Source of the DNA: an uncultured Clostridia bacterium
Lineage (GTDB): Bacteria > Bacillota_A > Clostridia > Christensenellales > CAG-138
NCBI GenBank assembly: GCA_947302865.1
Contig: CAMYWS010000052.1
Span: 1-7,305 of the forward strand
Direction of reading: 5' to 3'
DNA length: 7,305 nucleotides
Below are positions 1 to 6,006 of the stretch, one piece after another. The translations under genes and the position numbers were made by a program. A model generated the notes under the pieces. It did not search any database, was not told the origin of the DNA, and saw nothing but the letters and a program-made list of their open reading frames with translations. Each line of letters opens with the position of its first letter. Positions within the stretch are counted from its first letter, which is position 1.

Positions 1-2
1 TC

Positions 3-79
3 GGGGCTTTAGCGAAGTTGGCTATCGCGCTACACTGGCAGTGTAGAGATCAGGGGTTCGAATCCCCTAAGCTCCACCA
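3..79 (+). tRNA. tRNA-Ala (anticodon GGC)
   Basis: A complete cloverleaf can be folded by eye. The acceptor stem is GGGGCTT (3-9) with AAGCTCC (69-75). The D stem is GCGA/TCGC, the anticodon stem is CTACA/TGTAG, and the 7-nt loop CTGGCAG puts anticodon GGC at 37-39. The T stem is AGGGG/CCCCT around the loop TTCGAAT, which carries the TTCGA core. The third acceptor pair is a G-U wobble, the classic identity element read by alanyl-tRNA synthetase, so anticodon and identity element agree on alanine (codons GCC/GCU). The discriminator base is A, and the CCA tail (77-79) is encoded in the DNA. Only two bases precede it in the window, so its promoter or any upstream tRNA genes lie outside. Confidence 0.97.
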
Positions 80-80
80 T

Positions 81-106
81 ACAGCAGCCGTTCGGCTGCT
101 GTTTTT
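81..106 (+). terminator. Intrinsic terminator of the tRNA-Ala gene
   Basis: A perfect 9-bp stem, ACAGCAGCC (81-89) with GGCTGCTGT (94-102), encloses a GTTC tetraloop. It is followed by a T run (102-106) on the + strand and starts two bases after the tRNA CCA end. Read on the - strand, the hairpin is followed by ATGG with no T run, so it is a canonical terminator only for the tRNA. The folA stop codon (105-107) lies in the T run. Confidence 0.93.
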
Positions 107-608
107 ATATCGGTCGAACGTCTGTGTTCGCATAGGTCAGAAAACGGAAAGAGAGACCGTTTTCTGATTGTTGTTCTCCGACTTCCGTGAGGATCCAGTT
201 CGGCAGAAGATTGAGATTCGGAAAACAGCGATCCGCCGCGGCGGAAGTATCCGTCAGCGTCACAAGCGCGTGTGAGCAAAACGGCAGCAGCTGACGGTAG
301 ATCTGTTCGCCGCCGCAGACAAACACGGTATCGGGATCGCGCGAAGAGAGAAAGTCTCGGAGTTCTGCCGTGTTGTGCAGGATGATCGCGTTCCCCGCAC
401 GATAATTCCGATCGCGCGTCAGAACGATGTTCTCGCGGTTCGGAAGCGGCGCGCCGTTCGGGAACGACTCAAGCGTTTTTCGACCGACGATGATGGTGCC
501 GCCGGTCGTGAGTGCCCGGAAACGGCGCATATCCGCATGGATGCGCACAAGAAGACGGTTTTCATTTCCGATCCCCCATCGGGGCGTTACGTTAACGATC
601 GCACGCAT
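105..608 (-). CDS. folA: Dihydrofolate reductase
   Basis: This 167-residue cytoplasmic enzyme reduces 7,8-dihydrofolate to tetrahydrofolate with NADPH, regenerating the cofactor oxidised by the upstream thyA product. Visible family signatures are WGIGNEN (11-17), the catalytic acid D26 in ADM, the NADPH-binding GRKTLES (42-48), the folate-tail arginine R58 in LPNRENIVLT, and CGGEQIY (98-104). The length is normal for the family. The Leu-Pro-Trp usual before the catalytic Asp is replaced by L20-V21-R22; I recall a similar LLV-x-I pattern in clostridial DHFRs, so this is probably a lineage variant rather than damage. The ATG lies 5 nt after the thyA stop. I see no close Shine-Dalgarno (nearest GAGG about 28 nt upstream), which suggests translation coupled to thyA. 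The stop codon lies inside the T run of the convergent tRNA terminator. Confidence 0.95.
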   Translation of the reverse strand: MRAIVNVTPRWGIGNENRLLVRIHADMRRFRALTTGGTIIVGRKTLESFPNGAPLPNRENIVLTRDRNYRAGNAIILHNTAELRDFLSSRDPDTVFVCGGEQIYRQLLPFCSHALVTLTDTSAAADRCFPNLNLLPNWILTEVGEQQSENGLSFRFLTYANTDVRPI

Positions 609-613
609 GGCTT

Positions 614-1444
614 TTATATGGCGACGGGGATCTTTTCCTCGAACGGATGGTACTGATAGTTTTCCATTCGAAAGCTCTTCGTCGTGAAATCATAAAAGTT
701 CTTTACGTCCGGGTCGACGCAGAACGTCGGCGCGTCATACGGCTCGAGAGAGATCATCTTCCGAACCATTTCCACGTGACGGTCATAGATGTGACAATCC
801 GCTATGACGTGCACGAGCTCGCCGGGGACCAGTCCGGAAACCTGCGCGAACATATGGACTAGCGCCGCATACTGTACGACGTTCCAGTTGTTGGCGGCGA
901 GCATATCCTGCGATCGCTGATTCAGGATCGCGTTGAGCCGGTTTCCGGATACGTTGAACGTCATGCTGTACGCGCACGGATACAGATGCATTTCGTGCAG
1001 GTCTTCGAAATTGTAAAGATTTGTCATGATACGGCGGCTTGCGGGATCGTTCTTCAACTGGTACAGAACGCGATCCACCTGATCGAATTCGCCTTCGGGA
1101 TACTTGTGCTTCTGCGCAAGCTGGTATCCGTACGCTTTGCCGATCGAGCCGGTCTCATCAGCCCAGCTGTCCCAGATATGGCTGTTCAGATCATGCACAT
1201 TGTTCGACTTTTTCTTCCAGATCCAAAGCAGCTCGTCGACGGCGGACTTCCAATAGGTCCTGCGGAGCGTCATGATCGGGAACTCTTTTGAAAGATCATA
1301 CCGGTTGACAATGCCGAACAGCTTGACGGTATGCGCGGGCGTTCCGTCCTCCCAATGCGGCCGAACGTTCAGATCCGTATCCCAGATGCCTTCGTTCAGG
1401 ATGCGTATGCAGTTTTCAATATAGACACGATCTGCGTAACTCAT
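614..1444 (-). CDS. thyA: Thymidylate synthase (folate-dependent, ThyA type)
   Basis: This 276-residue enzyme methylates dUMP to dTMP using 5,10-methylene-tetrahydrofolate and releases dihydrofolate. Catalytic and binding residues can be read directly. E71 is in DELLWIW. The nucleophile C157 is in LYPCAYSMTFNV, and the region from R137 fits the thymidylate synthase active-site pattern as I remember it. dUMP phosphate and base contacts include Q176-R177-S178, D180 and N188, with H218 and Y220 in DCHIYDRH. The C-terminal PVAI tail closes over the active site in known enzymes. Two departures from the E. coli type are visible: Ala follows the catalytic Cys in place of His, and AANNWN replaces the usual LGLPFN. 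I recall both in clostridial ThyA proteins, with the key Asn kept. The start is supported by GGAGG seven bases upstream of ATG. It is the first gene of a thyA-folA pair with its own promoter. Confidence 0.97.
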   Translation of the reverse strand: MSYADRVYIENCIRILNEGIWDTDLNVRPHWEDGTPAHTVKLFGIVNRYDLSKEFPIMTLRRTYWKSAVDELLWIWKKKSNNVHDLNSHIWDSWADETGSIGKAYGYQLAQKHKYPEGEFDQVDRVLYQLKNDPASRRIMTNLYNFEDLHEMHLYPCAYSMTFNVSGNRLNAILNQRSQDMLAANNWNVVQYAALVHMFAQVSGLVPGELVHVIADCHIYDRHVEMVRKMISLEPYDAPTFCVDPDVKNFYDFTTKSFRMENYQYHPFEEKIPVAI

Positions 1445-1498
1445 AACAAAACCTCCGACGTGTTACATGTATTATACCACAATCGGAGGTTTTCGCAA
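1445..1498 (-). promoter_or_regulatory. thyA promoter and ribosome binding site
   Basis: On the - strand, TTGCGA (1493-1498) is separated by 16 bp from a perfect TATAAT (1471-1476), preceded by an extended -10 TGG. This is a convincing sigma-A type promoter in the gap between the zinc-ribbon gene and thyA. The predicted start of transcription is near 1464, giving a leader of about 20 nt. The Shine-Dalgarno CGGAGG (1452-1457) lies 7 nt before the ATG. The exact transcription start is inferred from spacing. Confidence 0.8.
1448..1493 (-). repeat. 11-bp inverted repeat spanning the thyA promoter and RBS
   Basis: Read on the - strand, AAAACCTCCGA (1483-1493) and TCGGAGGTTTT (1448-1458) are perfect inverted copies with a 24-nt spacer. 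The first arm fills most of the space between the -35 and -10 boxes. The second arm contains the thyA Shine-Dalgarno. RNA made from the thyA promoter starts after the first arm and keeps the RBS free. RNA reading through from the zinc-ribbon gene contains both arms and could mask the RBS, or end at the following TTTTGTT. A repressor operator is the other simple reading. The repeat is seen; the function is inferred. Confidence 0.7.
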
Positions 1499-1500
1499 TA

Positions 1501-1965
1501 TTATGTTTTTGTAATGAACACATGCGCGCATTTGGAACAGGTCACACGGATCTTTCCCTTATGCCGCGGCGCGCGGATCCTTTGTTTGCAGTTCGGACAG
1601 GAGAAGTATTTGTACGTTTTCCGGTCTTTCCACTGCTGTTTCCATGCGGCGATCTTCCGGCGGATCTTCTGCATCCGGTATTCGAAACGCGTGTTTTCCG
1701 TTTGACGCTTCGCGACGTTCCGGGAGAAAACGCGGAAGAGCCATAGAACAAGAACGGCAATGCCGATGCCGAAAAAGACATAATATAAAATGCGGAAAAC
1801 CGTTGAAGCGGAAAGAGCGTTGTGCCGTAGACAAATCAGCGACACAAGCGTAAAAAGGATCGCTGCAAAAAGGCATCCGAAGCTCAGCTTGTTCAGAAAC
1901 TTTGCGAGCGCGTCCACCCCGTTGCGTCCCTGCATGAAACGATAGAAACGATTACGAAAGTTCAT
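1501..1965 (-). CDS. Two-TM membrane protein with C-terminal zinc ribbon
   Basis: This 154-residue protein has no known function that I can name. It begins with FMQGRNGVDALAKFL (10-24), an amphipathic motif I recall at the start of many small Firmicute membrane proteins. Two hydrophobic helices follow at about 28-46 and 58-80. A strongly basic helical stretch (about 82-120) leads into a C-terminal zinc ribbon with C123-P-N-C126 and C143-S-K-C146, a Cys4 zinc site. A longer reading from 2022 would overlap the J-domain gene by 71 bases and has no clear RBS. The ATG at 1965 has AGGAG six bases upstream, so it is chosen. It overlaps the end of the J-domain gene by 14 bases, so the two are probably made together. 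The basic helix and zinc ribbon are expected in the cytoplasm, where they could bind nucleic acid or a protein partner; this is inference. Confidence 0.85.
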   Translation of the reverse strand: MNFRNRFYRFMQGRNGVDALAKFLNKLSFGCLFAAILFTLVSLICLRHNALSASTVFRILYYVFFGIGIAVLVLWLFRVFSRNVAKRQTENTRFEYRMQKIRRKIAAWKQQWKDRKTYKYFSCPNCKQRIRAPRHKGKIRVTCSKCAHVFITKT

Positions 1966-2539
1966 ACTGGTCTCCTGTATCAGATACTTCCCGTTCTTCC
2001 GCTTGATCGTGAACCGTTTCATGACCGGCGGAACCGAAAAGAGGATAATAACATGTGTACAGACAGCCGTTCAGCACACATCTTGTAAACATCAATACCA
2101 TCGTGAAAAACACGAACAGAAGCAGCAGACGCAAAGCACGCATACGGTACGGATTGACGGTCCTCCTCCGCTGCTCCTCCTCAAATATGGAACCCCAGCC
2201 GAACGGCGGCTCGTTTCCGTCGGATTGACTTCCACCGGCGTAGGAACCGCCGTAATACCCCTGTCCGGTCCGTCGATACGACTGCCAGGGGTCCTGACCG
2301 TAGCCGTATTGCTGATGATAGTACGATTGCTGCGTGGATTCGCGATACGCGGCGCGTTTTTCTGCGGTCTTGATCTGATCGTACGCGACGTTGACGTCGT
2401 TCATTTTCGCGGCCGCTGTCGGGTCGTTCGGGTTCAGGTCGGGGTGGTATTGCTTGGCAAGTCTGCGATACGCAGCACGGATCTCTTCGTCTGTTGCATT
2501 TTCGGATACGCCGAGCACCGTATAAGGATTCTTTGCCAT
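1952..2539 (-). CDS. Membrane-anchored J-domain (DnaJ-like) protein
   Basis: This 195-residue protein is an Hsp70 (DnaK) co-chaperone of the short, non-canonical kind. The J domain covers about residues 4-66: the YTVLGVSENATDEEI start, helix II with AAYRRLAKQYHPD, and the HPD triad (32-34) that stimulates DnaK ATPase. Residues 69-118 form a low-complexity linker rich in Tyr, Gln, Gly and Ser. An arginine-rich stretch (124-136) precedes one hydrophobic helix (about 135-156), followed by an acidic tail. The Cys-rich zinc domain and the substrate-binding domain of true DnaJ are absent, so it is not dnaJ itself. By the positive-inside rule the J domain faces the cytoplasm. The start is well supported: AAAGGAGGGGG lies just upstream of the ATG. 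It is the first gene of the - strand run and overlaps the zinc-ribbon gene, its likely partner. Confidence 0.92.
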   Translation of the reverse strand: MAKNPYTVLGVSENATDEEIRAAYRRLAKQYHPDLNPNDPTAAAKMNDVNVAYDQIKTAEKRAAYRESTQQSYYHQQYGYGQDPWQSYRRTGQGYYGGSYAGGSQSDGNEPPFGWGSIFEEEQRRRTVNPYRMRALRLLLLFVFFTMVLMFTRCVLNGCLYTCYYPLFGSAGHETVHDQAEEREVSDTGDQYELS

Positions 2540-2572
2540 GCAGTTCCCCCTCCTTTCCCGTTCTTCTCGTTT

Positions 2573-2601
2573 ATGTTATCCAATTTTCTGCGTTTCGTCA
2601 A
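2573..2601 (-). promoter_or_regulatory. Candidate promoter of the J-domain gene
   Basis: On the - strand, TTGACG (2596-2601), 17 bp of spacer and TAACAT (2573-2578) match the sigma-A consensus at 5 of 6 and 4 of 6 positions. Transcription would start near 2566, and the strong Shine-Dalgarno (around 2548-2556) would lie in the short leader. The poor -10 makes this less certain than the other two promoters. Confidence 0.5.
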
Positions 2602-2681
2602 TGCAGTTCACAAGATTGTTGCATTTTATGCACGATTCGGTTGATATCTCACGTTTAAATTGTGCAGCAAGTTTTCAAAAA

Positions 2682-2722
2682 TTGACATATGAATCATTAC
2701 ATGGTATAATTTATACAGGAGG
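2682..2722 (+). promoter_or_regulatory. Consensus promoter and RBS of the degV operon
   Basis: TTGACA (2682-2687), a 17-bp spacer and TATAAT (2705-2710) match the sigma-A consensus perfectly, with an extended -10 TGG just before the -10 box. An A/T tract (2671-2681) just upstream may act as an UP element. The Shine-Dalgarno AGGAGG (2717-2722) is 8 nt before the ATG. Transcription is expected to start at about 2716-2718, so the leader would be only about 14 nt, with the Shine-Dalgarno at its extreme 5' end. The pattern suggests strong, largely unregulated expression, though no measurement is implied. Confidence 0.9.
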
Positions 2723-2730
2723 AAAAGACG

Positions 2731-3591
2731 ATGCGCCCTGTTAAATTGATTGCCGACAGCTCCTGCGATATCGGTCCGGAGCTTGCGAAACGATACGACG
2801 TCGATTTCGTTCATATTCACGTTCGGCTGAACGGAAACGAATATCTGGACGGCGTTAACATCACACATAAAGAGATTTACGAGAACTACGAAACCAACCA
2901 TACCCTGCCGAGCACCTGCGCGATGAATATCGACGAATATGAATCAATCTTCCGCACGTACGTCGAACAGGGATATGACGTCGTACACGTTTCGCTCGGA
3001 AGCGGGCTATCCTCGACGTGCAACAATGCGCGCCTTGCGGGAGAGCTGTTCGGACCGGACCGCGTGTTCGTGATCGATTCCAAGAGTTTGTCCACAGGCA
3101 GCGGACATATTGTCTGCGAATGCGGCGAGCGTATCAAAAAAGGTCTCGGCGCAAAGCAGATTGTTGATGAAGTCACGCCGATCACGGACAAGGTCAGCGC
3201 TTCGTTCATTCTCGACGATCTGAAGTATCTCCATGCGGGCGGCAGATGTTCGGGGCTCGCGCAGTTCGGCGCGTCCCTGATGAGCATCAAGCCGTGTATC
3301 ATGGTCCGGAACGATCAGTTCGGCTCAATGACCGTCGGCAAGAAGTATATGGGTTCCTATAAACGGAGCGCATTGAAGTACGTTGAGGACATGATCAAGG
3401 ATCGCGACGACATCGTCCTCGACCGCTGTTTCATCACGCATTCCGGCTCGGATCCGGACGTGCTCCTTGCCATGAAGGCGCTTGCGATGCAGCTTCAGCC
3501 GTTCCGTGAGATTTATATCACGCAGGCGAGCGCGACCATCTGCGCGCATTGCGGGCCTGATACGACCGGCATACTGTTCATTACAAAATGA
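2731..3591 (+). CDS. DegV family fatty-acid-binding protein (FakB-like)
   Basis: This 286-residue cytoplasmic protein belongs to the DegV family, whose members bind a fatty acid in a buried pocket; the FakB members present it to the kinase FakA for phosphorylation on the way to phospholipid. Family signatures in order are DSSCDI (9-14), TLPSTCAMN (58-66), SLGSGLSSTCNNA (88-100) with the Gly-Ser segment that holds the carboxylate, DSKSLSTGSG (116-125), LDDLKYLHAGGR (161-172) and HCGPDTTGILF (273-283). The length is typical. There are ten cysteines, consistent with an anaerobe. No fakA gene lies in the window, so use in fatty-acid phosphorylation is inferred from the family only; many DegV paralogues have unknown ligands. 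The next gene starts within its stop codon (ATGA), suggesting a joint role with that membrane protein. Confidence 0.93.
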   Translation: MRPVKLIADSSCDIGPELAKRYDVDFVHIHVRLNGNEYLDGVNITHKEIYENYETNHTLPSTCAMNIDEYESIFRTYVEQGYDVVHVSLGSGLSSTCNNARLAGELFGPDRVFVIDSKSLSTGSGHIVCECGERIKKGLGAKQIVDEVTPITDKVSASFILDDLKYLHAGGRCSGLAQFGASLMSIKPCIMVRNDQFGSMTVGKKYMGSYKRSALKYVEDMIKDRDDIVLDRCFITHSGSDPDVLLAMKALAMQLQPFREIYITQASATICAHCGPDTTGILFITK

Positions 3592-5960
3592 TGATCGCTG
3601 TACTATTTACAGTATTGTTTGCGATCTCGGGGGTATTAATCTCCGGGATCGTATTCCGTAAACATAAATTTGCAAACCGGATCCGGCTCGGCCTTGCGCT
3701 GGGCCTTTTGATGCTGACATGGTTCCCCTCTCTGTTTGCACTTCTCGTCGGGTTCACGTTAACCGCGCAGATCCTTTCCGCCGTTGCTGCATTTCTCGTC
3801 GCGGTCGGCTGTGCGGTTGTACTTGTTTTCAGAATGAAAAAAGGCATAGCCGGATCGTATCGCATCGGACACGACTGGACGGTATTGCTTTTGACGATCC
3901 CGATCCTGATCCTTTGTCTCACTCTTCTGCATACGCACATTCTGCATCGGGAGGATAACGGAAGCATTTGGGTCGGACAGGTGACTTACGGCGACCTTGC
4001 CATGCACCTCGGCTTTATCACGAGCATTGCGGAACAGACGACCTTCCCGCCGCAATACAGCATTTTTCCGGGCCATGCGCTGAACTATCCTTTTTTGTGC
4101 GAAACCTCCGGTGCGTCGTTGTATCAGCTCGGCATGTCGATTCGCGGCGCGTATATCGCTTCCGCGTTCTATGCGTTCATCCTTGTCGTATTCGGCGTAT
4201 ACATGTTTTTTGAACAATGGCTGAAGCGCAGAACACGAGCGATGTTTGCAACGATCCTGTTCTTTTTCGGCAGCGGATTCGGATTTTTCTATTTCTTCGA
4301 TCTATCAAAATCGGGCGGTCTTTTGTCCTCTTTGATCCGGATGCCCGGACAGACGGTTTCACAGGCGCTGCTGGACGGATTCTATCAGACGCCGACCAAT
4401 ATGCCGTCGCTCGGATTACGATGGGTGAACCCAATCGTGGACATGCTGATTCCGCAGCGCGCTACGCTGTTCGGATGGGCATTCCTCTTCCCCTGCCTGT
4501 ATCTGCTGCACGGCTTTGCCTTTGAACGGAAGAGGGAGAATGTCATACCGCTTGCCGTGATCGCGGGACTTCTGCCGATGATCCACACGCACTCCTTCCT
4601 TGCGCTCGGTGTAGTCAGCGCCGCGTATTGCTTGATCGATCTGATCGACGTCCGGTTTGAAAAGAAACGCCTTCTTTTATGGATACTGTATGCCGGGGTG
4701 ACCTGCCTCATTGCCGCGCCGCAGCTGATCCTGTTCACGTTCAGACAGGCGTCCGAAAGCAGCTTGGTCCGCTTTCATCTGAATTGGGCGAACGAAGCAG
4801 ATTCATACCTTTGGTTCTATGTAAAAAATCTCGGGTTGATTTTCCTGCTTGCACCGTTTGCGTTCCTGATCCTGCCGAAACGCGATAAAAAGATCTATGC
4901 CGGTGCGATCCTGCTCTTTGTCGTCGCGGAGCTGATCGAATTCCAGCCGAACAATTACGACAACAACAAGCTGCTGTTCGTATGGTACGCGTTTACATGC
5001 GGAATGGTTTCCAAGTTGCTGTTTGTGCTCGGAAGCCGTGCGTCGCATGCCGTACAATGCAGAAGCAGTGCAATTGACCGCGCGCGTACGCATCGGATCT
5101 GCATTGCCGCGATCACGGGAATGATCCTTTTGTATGATCTCTATAAACTGGCATTTGACGCCGAAGGCGGCATGTCGATGCGTCCCGGGACAGCGCTGAC
5201 ACTGTTTTTCTCCGCGGGCATCCTGCTTGCGCTCTGTATCGGCGCGATTTGGCACGCGCGTTCGGATCGCACCCAATATGTGCGCATGATCCCGCCGCTG
5301 ACGCTTTCCGTATGGCTGACGGTTTCCCTGTTTGTCATCTGGCTGGACGAATACCGTTCTGCGGCATTTCCTATGAAAAAACTGTCTGTGATCTGGACGG
5401 TCATCCTCTGCCTCCTCACGCTGATCCTGTTCGTGTGGGGACGCGTCTCCGATCTTGCGGCCGAAAGCAAAAGAAAAGAACGCTTTGTCGGCGCGTCTGC
5501 GACGCTGACGATCGCGTCATATCTGCTGATATTCATTATGACTGTATCATCCGTAATGACGATCGTGCGCGAATGCAGGAGCTCGTATCAGGTCTACACA
5601 AAGAGCGAAGCGGAATTGTCCGAGCAGATCAAGTCGGTTACGGAGCCGGACGAAGTGATCCTGGCAAACAGCTACCACTGGAATCTGATCACGCCGCTGA
5701 CAGGACGGAACATCGTCACCGGGACCGGGACGTTTCTCTGGTATCACGGGATCGATCCGAACGAGCGCGAAGCGGACGTTGCTTTGATGTATGAGGAACC
5801 GTCGAGTCATTTGGATCTGTTTGAACAATATCACGTAAAGCATATCCTGATCTCCAATGCGGAACGCGGAAGCTATGATATCGACTATGCGTTTTTCGAT
5901 GAAAATGCAGCGATCGTCTGCAGCAACGATTCCGGTATGCTGTATCGGCTGAATCCGTAA
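3588..5960 (+). CDS. Polytopic membrane protein, putative GT-C type glycosyltransferase
   Basis: This 790-residue protein has about 15-17 hydrophobic helices from residue 3 to 660, then a soluble domain (about 663-790) that should lie outside the membrane. Its best signature is YGDLAMHLGF (134-143), with FPPQYSIFPGHALNYPFL (153-170) after it. An Asp plus nearby His in an outer loop is typical of the GT-C superfamily, which moves sugars from polyprenyl-phosphate carriers, so D136 is the candidate catalytic acid. Other conserved-looking segments are IPQRATLFGW (288-297), HTHSF (333-337) and NNYDNNKLL (455-463), which I recall from large uncharacterised bacterial membrane proteins of this type. 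Donor and acceptor cannot be read from sequence. The ATG overlaps the degV stop as ATGA and has no Shine-Dalgarno, so translation is probably coupled; an ATG one codon later is equally possible. A terminator follows. Confidence 0.8.
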   Translation: MMIAVLFTVLFAISGVLISGIVFRKHKFANRIRLGLALGLLMLTWFPSLFALLVGFTLTAQILSAVAAFLVAVGCAVVLVFRMKKGIAGSYRIGHDWTVLLLTIPILILCLTLLHTHILHREDNGSIWVGQVTYGDLAMHLGFITSIAEQTTFPPQYSIFPGHALNYPFLCETSGASLYQLGMSIRGAYIASAFYAFILVVFGVYMFFEQWLKRRTRAMFATILFFFGSGFGFFYFFDLSKSGGLLSSLIRMPGQTVSQALLDGFYQTPTNMPSLGLRWVNPIVDMLIPQRATLFGWAFLFPCLYLLHGFAFERKRENVIPLAVIAGLLPMIHTHSFLALGVVSAAYCLIDLIDVRFEKKRLLLWILYAGVTCLIAAPQLILFTFRQASESSLVRFHLNWANEADSYLWFYVKNLGLIFLLAPFAFLILPKRDKKIYAGAILLFVVAELIEFQPNNYDNNKLLFVWYAFTCGMVSKLLFVLGSRASHAVQCRSSAIDRARTHRICIAAITGMILLYDLYKLAFDAEGGMSMRPGTALTLFFSAGILLALCIGAIWHARSDRTQYVRMIPPLTLSVWLTVSLFVIWLDEYRSAAFPMKKLSVIWTVILCLLTLILFVWGRVSDLAAESKRKERFVGASATLTIASYLLIFIMTVSSVMTIVRECRSSYQVYTKSEAELSEQIKSVTEPDEVILANSYHWNLITPLTGRNIVTGTGTFLWYHGIDPNEREADVALMYEEPSSHLDLFEQYHVKHILISNAERGSYDIDYAFFDENAAIVCSNDSGMLYRLNP

Positions 5961-5968
5961 AAGAGAAG

Positions 5969-5997
5969 AAAGAACGGCTTTCGGGCCGTTCTTTTTT
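5969..5997 (+). terminator. Terminator of the degV operon, probably bidirectional
   Basis: A 10-bp stem (5969-5978 with 5985-5994), with core AGAACGGC/GCCGTTCT and the loop TTTCGG, is followed by a T run (5992-5997) on the + strand. It starts 8 bases after the stop codon of the membrane protein gene. On the - strand the same hairpin is followed by a T-rich stretch (complement of 5961-5971), and the UPF0597 gene ends 9 bases from it. It therefore probably ends both convergent transcripts. Confidence 0.93.
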
Positions 5998-6006
5998 GTG
6001 CTTGAT

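Noticed and set aside
1966..2022. Longer N-terminus for the zinc-ribbon protein starting at 2022
   Set aside because: It adds 19 residues inside the J-domain gene without an RBS. The ATG at 1965 has AGGAG at good spacing and starts with the family motif.
2003..2644. Open frame of 213 codons on the + strand opposite the J-domain gene
   Set aside because: It has no Shine-Dalgarno and a composition unlike a real protein, and it lies antisense to a clear J-domain gene and its intergenic region.
2540..2730. Possible riboswitch or T-box leader in the divergent intergenic region
   Set aside because: The predicted degV leader is only about 14 nt and the J-gene leader about 27 nt. No long hairpins, T-box core or terminator/antiterminator pair is visible.
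4803..5276. Open frame of 157 codons on the - strand within the membrane protein gene
   Set aside because: It is antisense to transmembrane-coding sequence and has no recognisable domain or start signal.
5249..5794. Open frame of 181 codons on the + strand within the membrane protein gene
   Set aside because: It is an Arg/Asp-rich out-of-frame reading of a well-supported membrane protein, with no RBS of its own.
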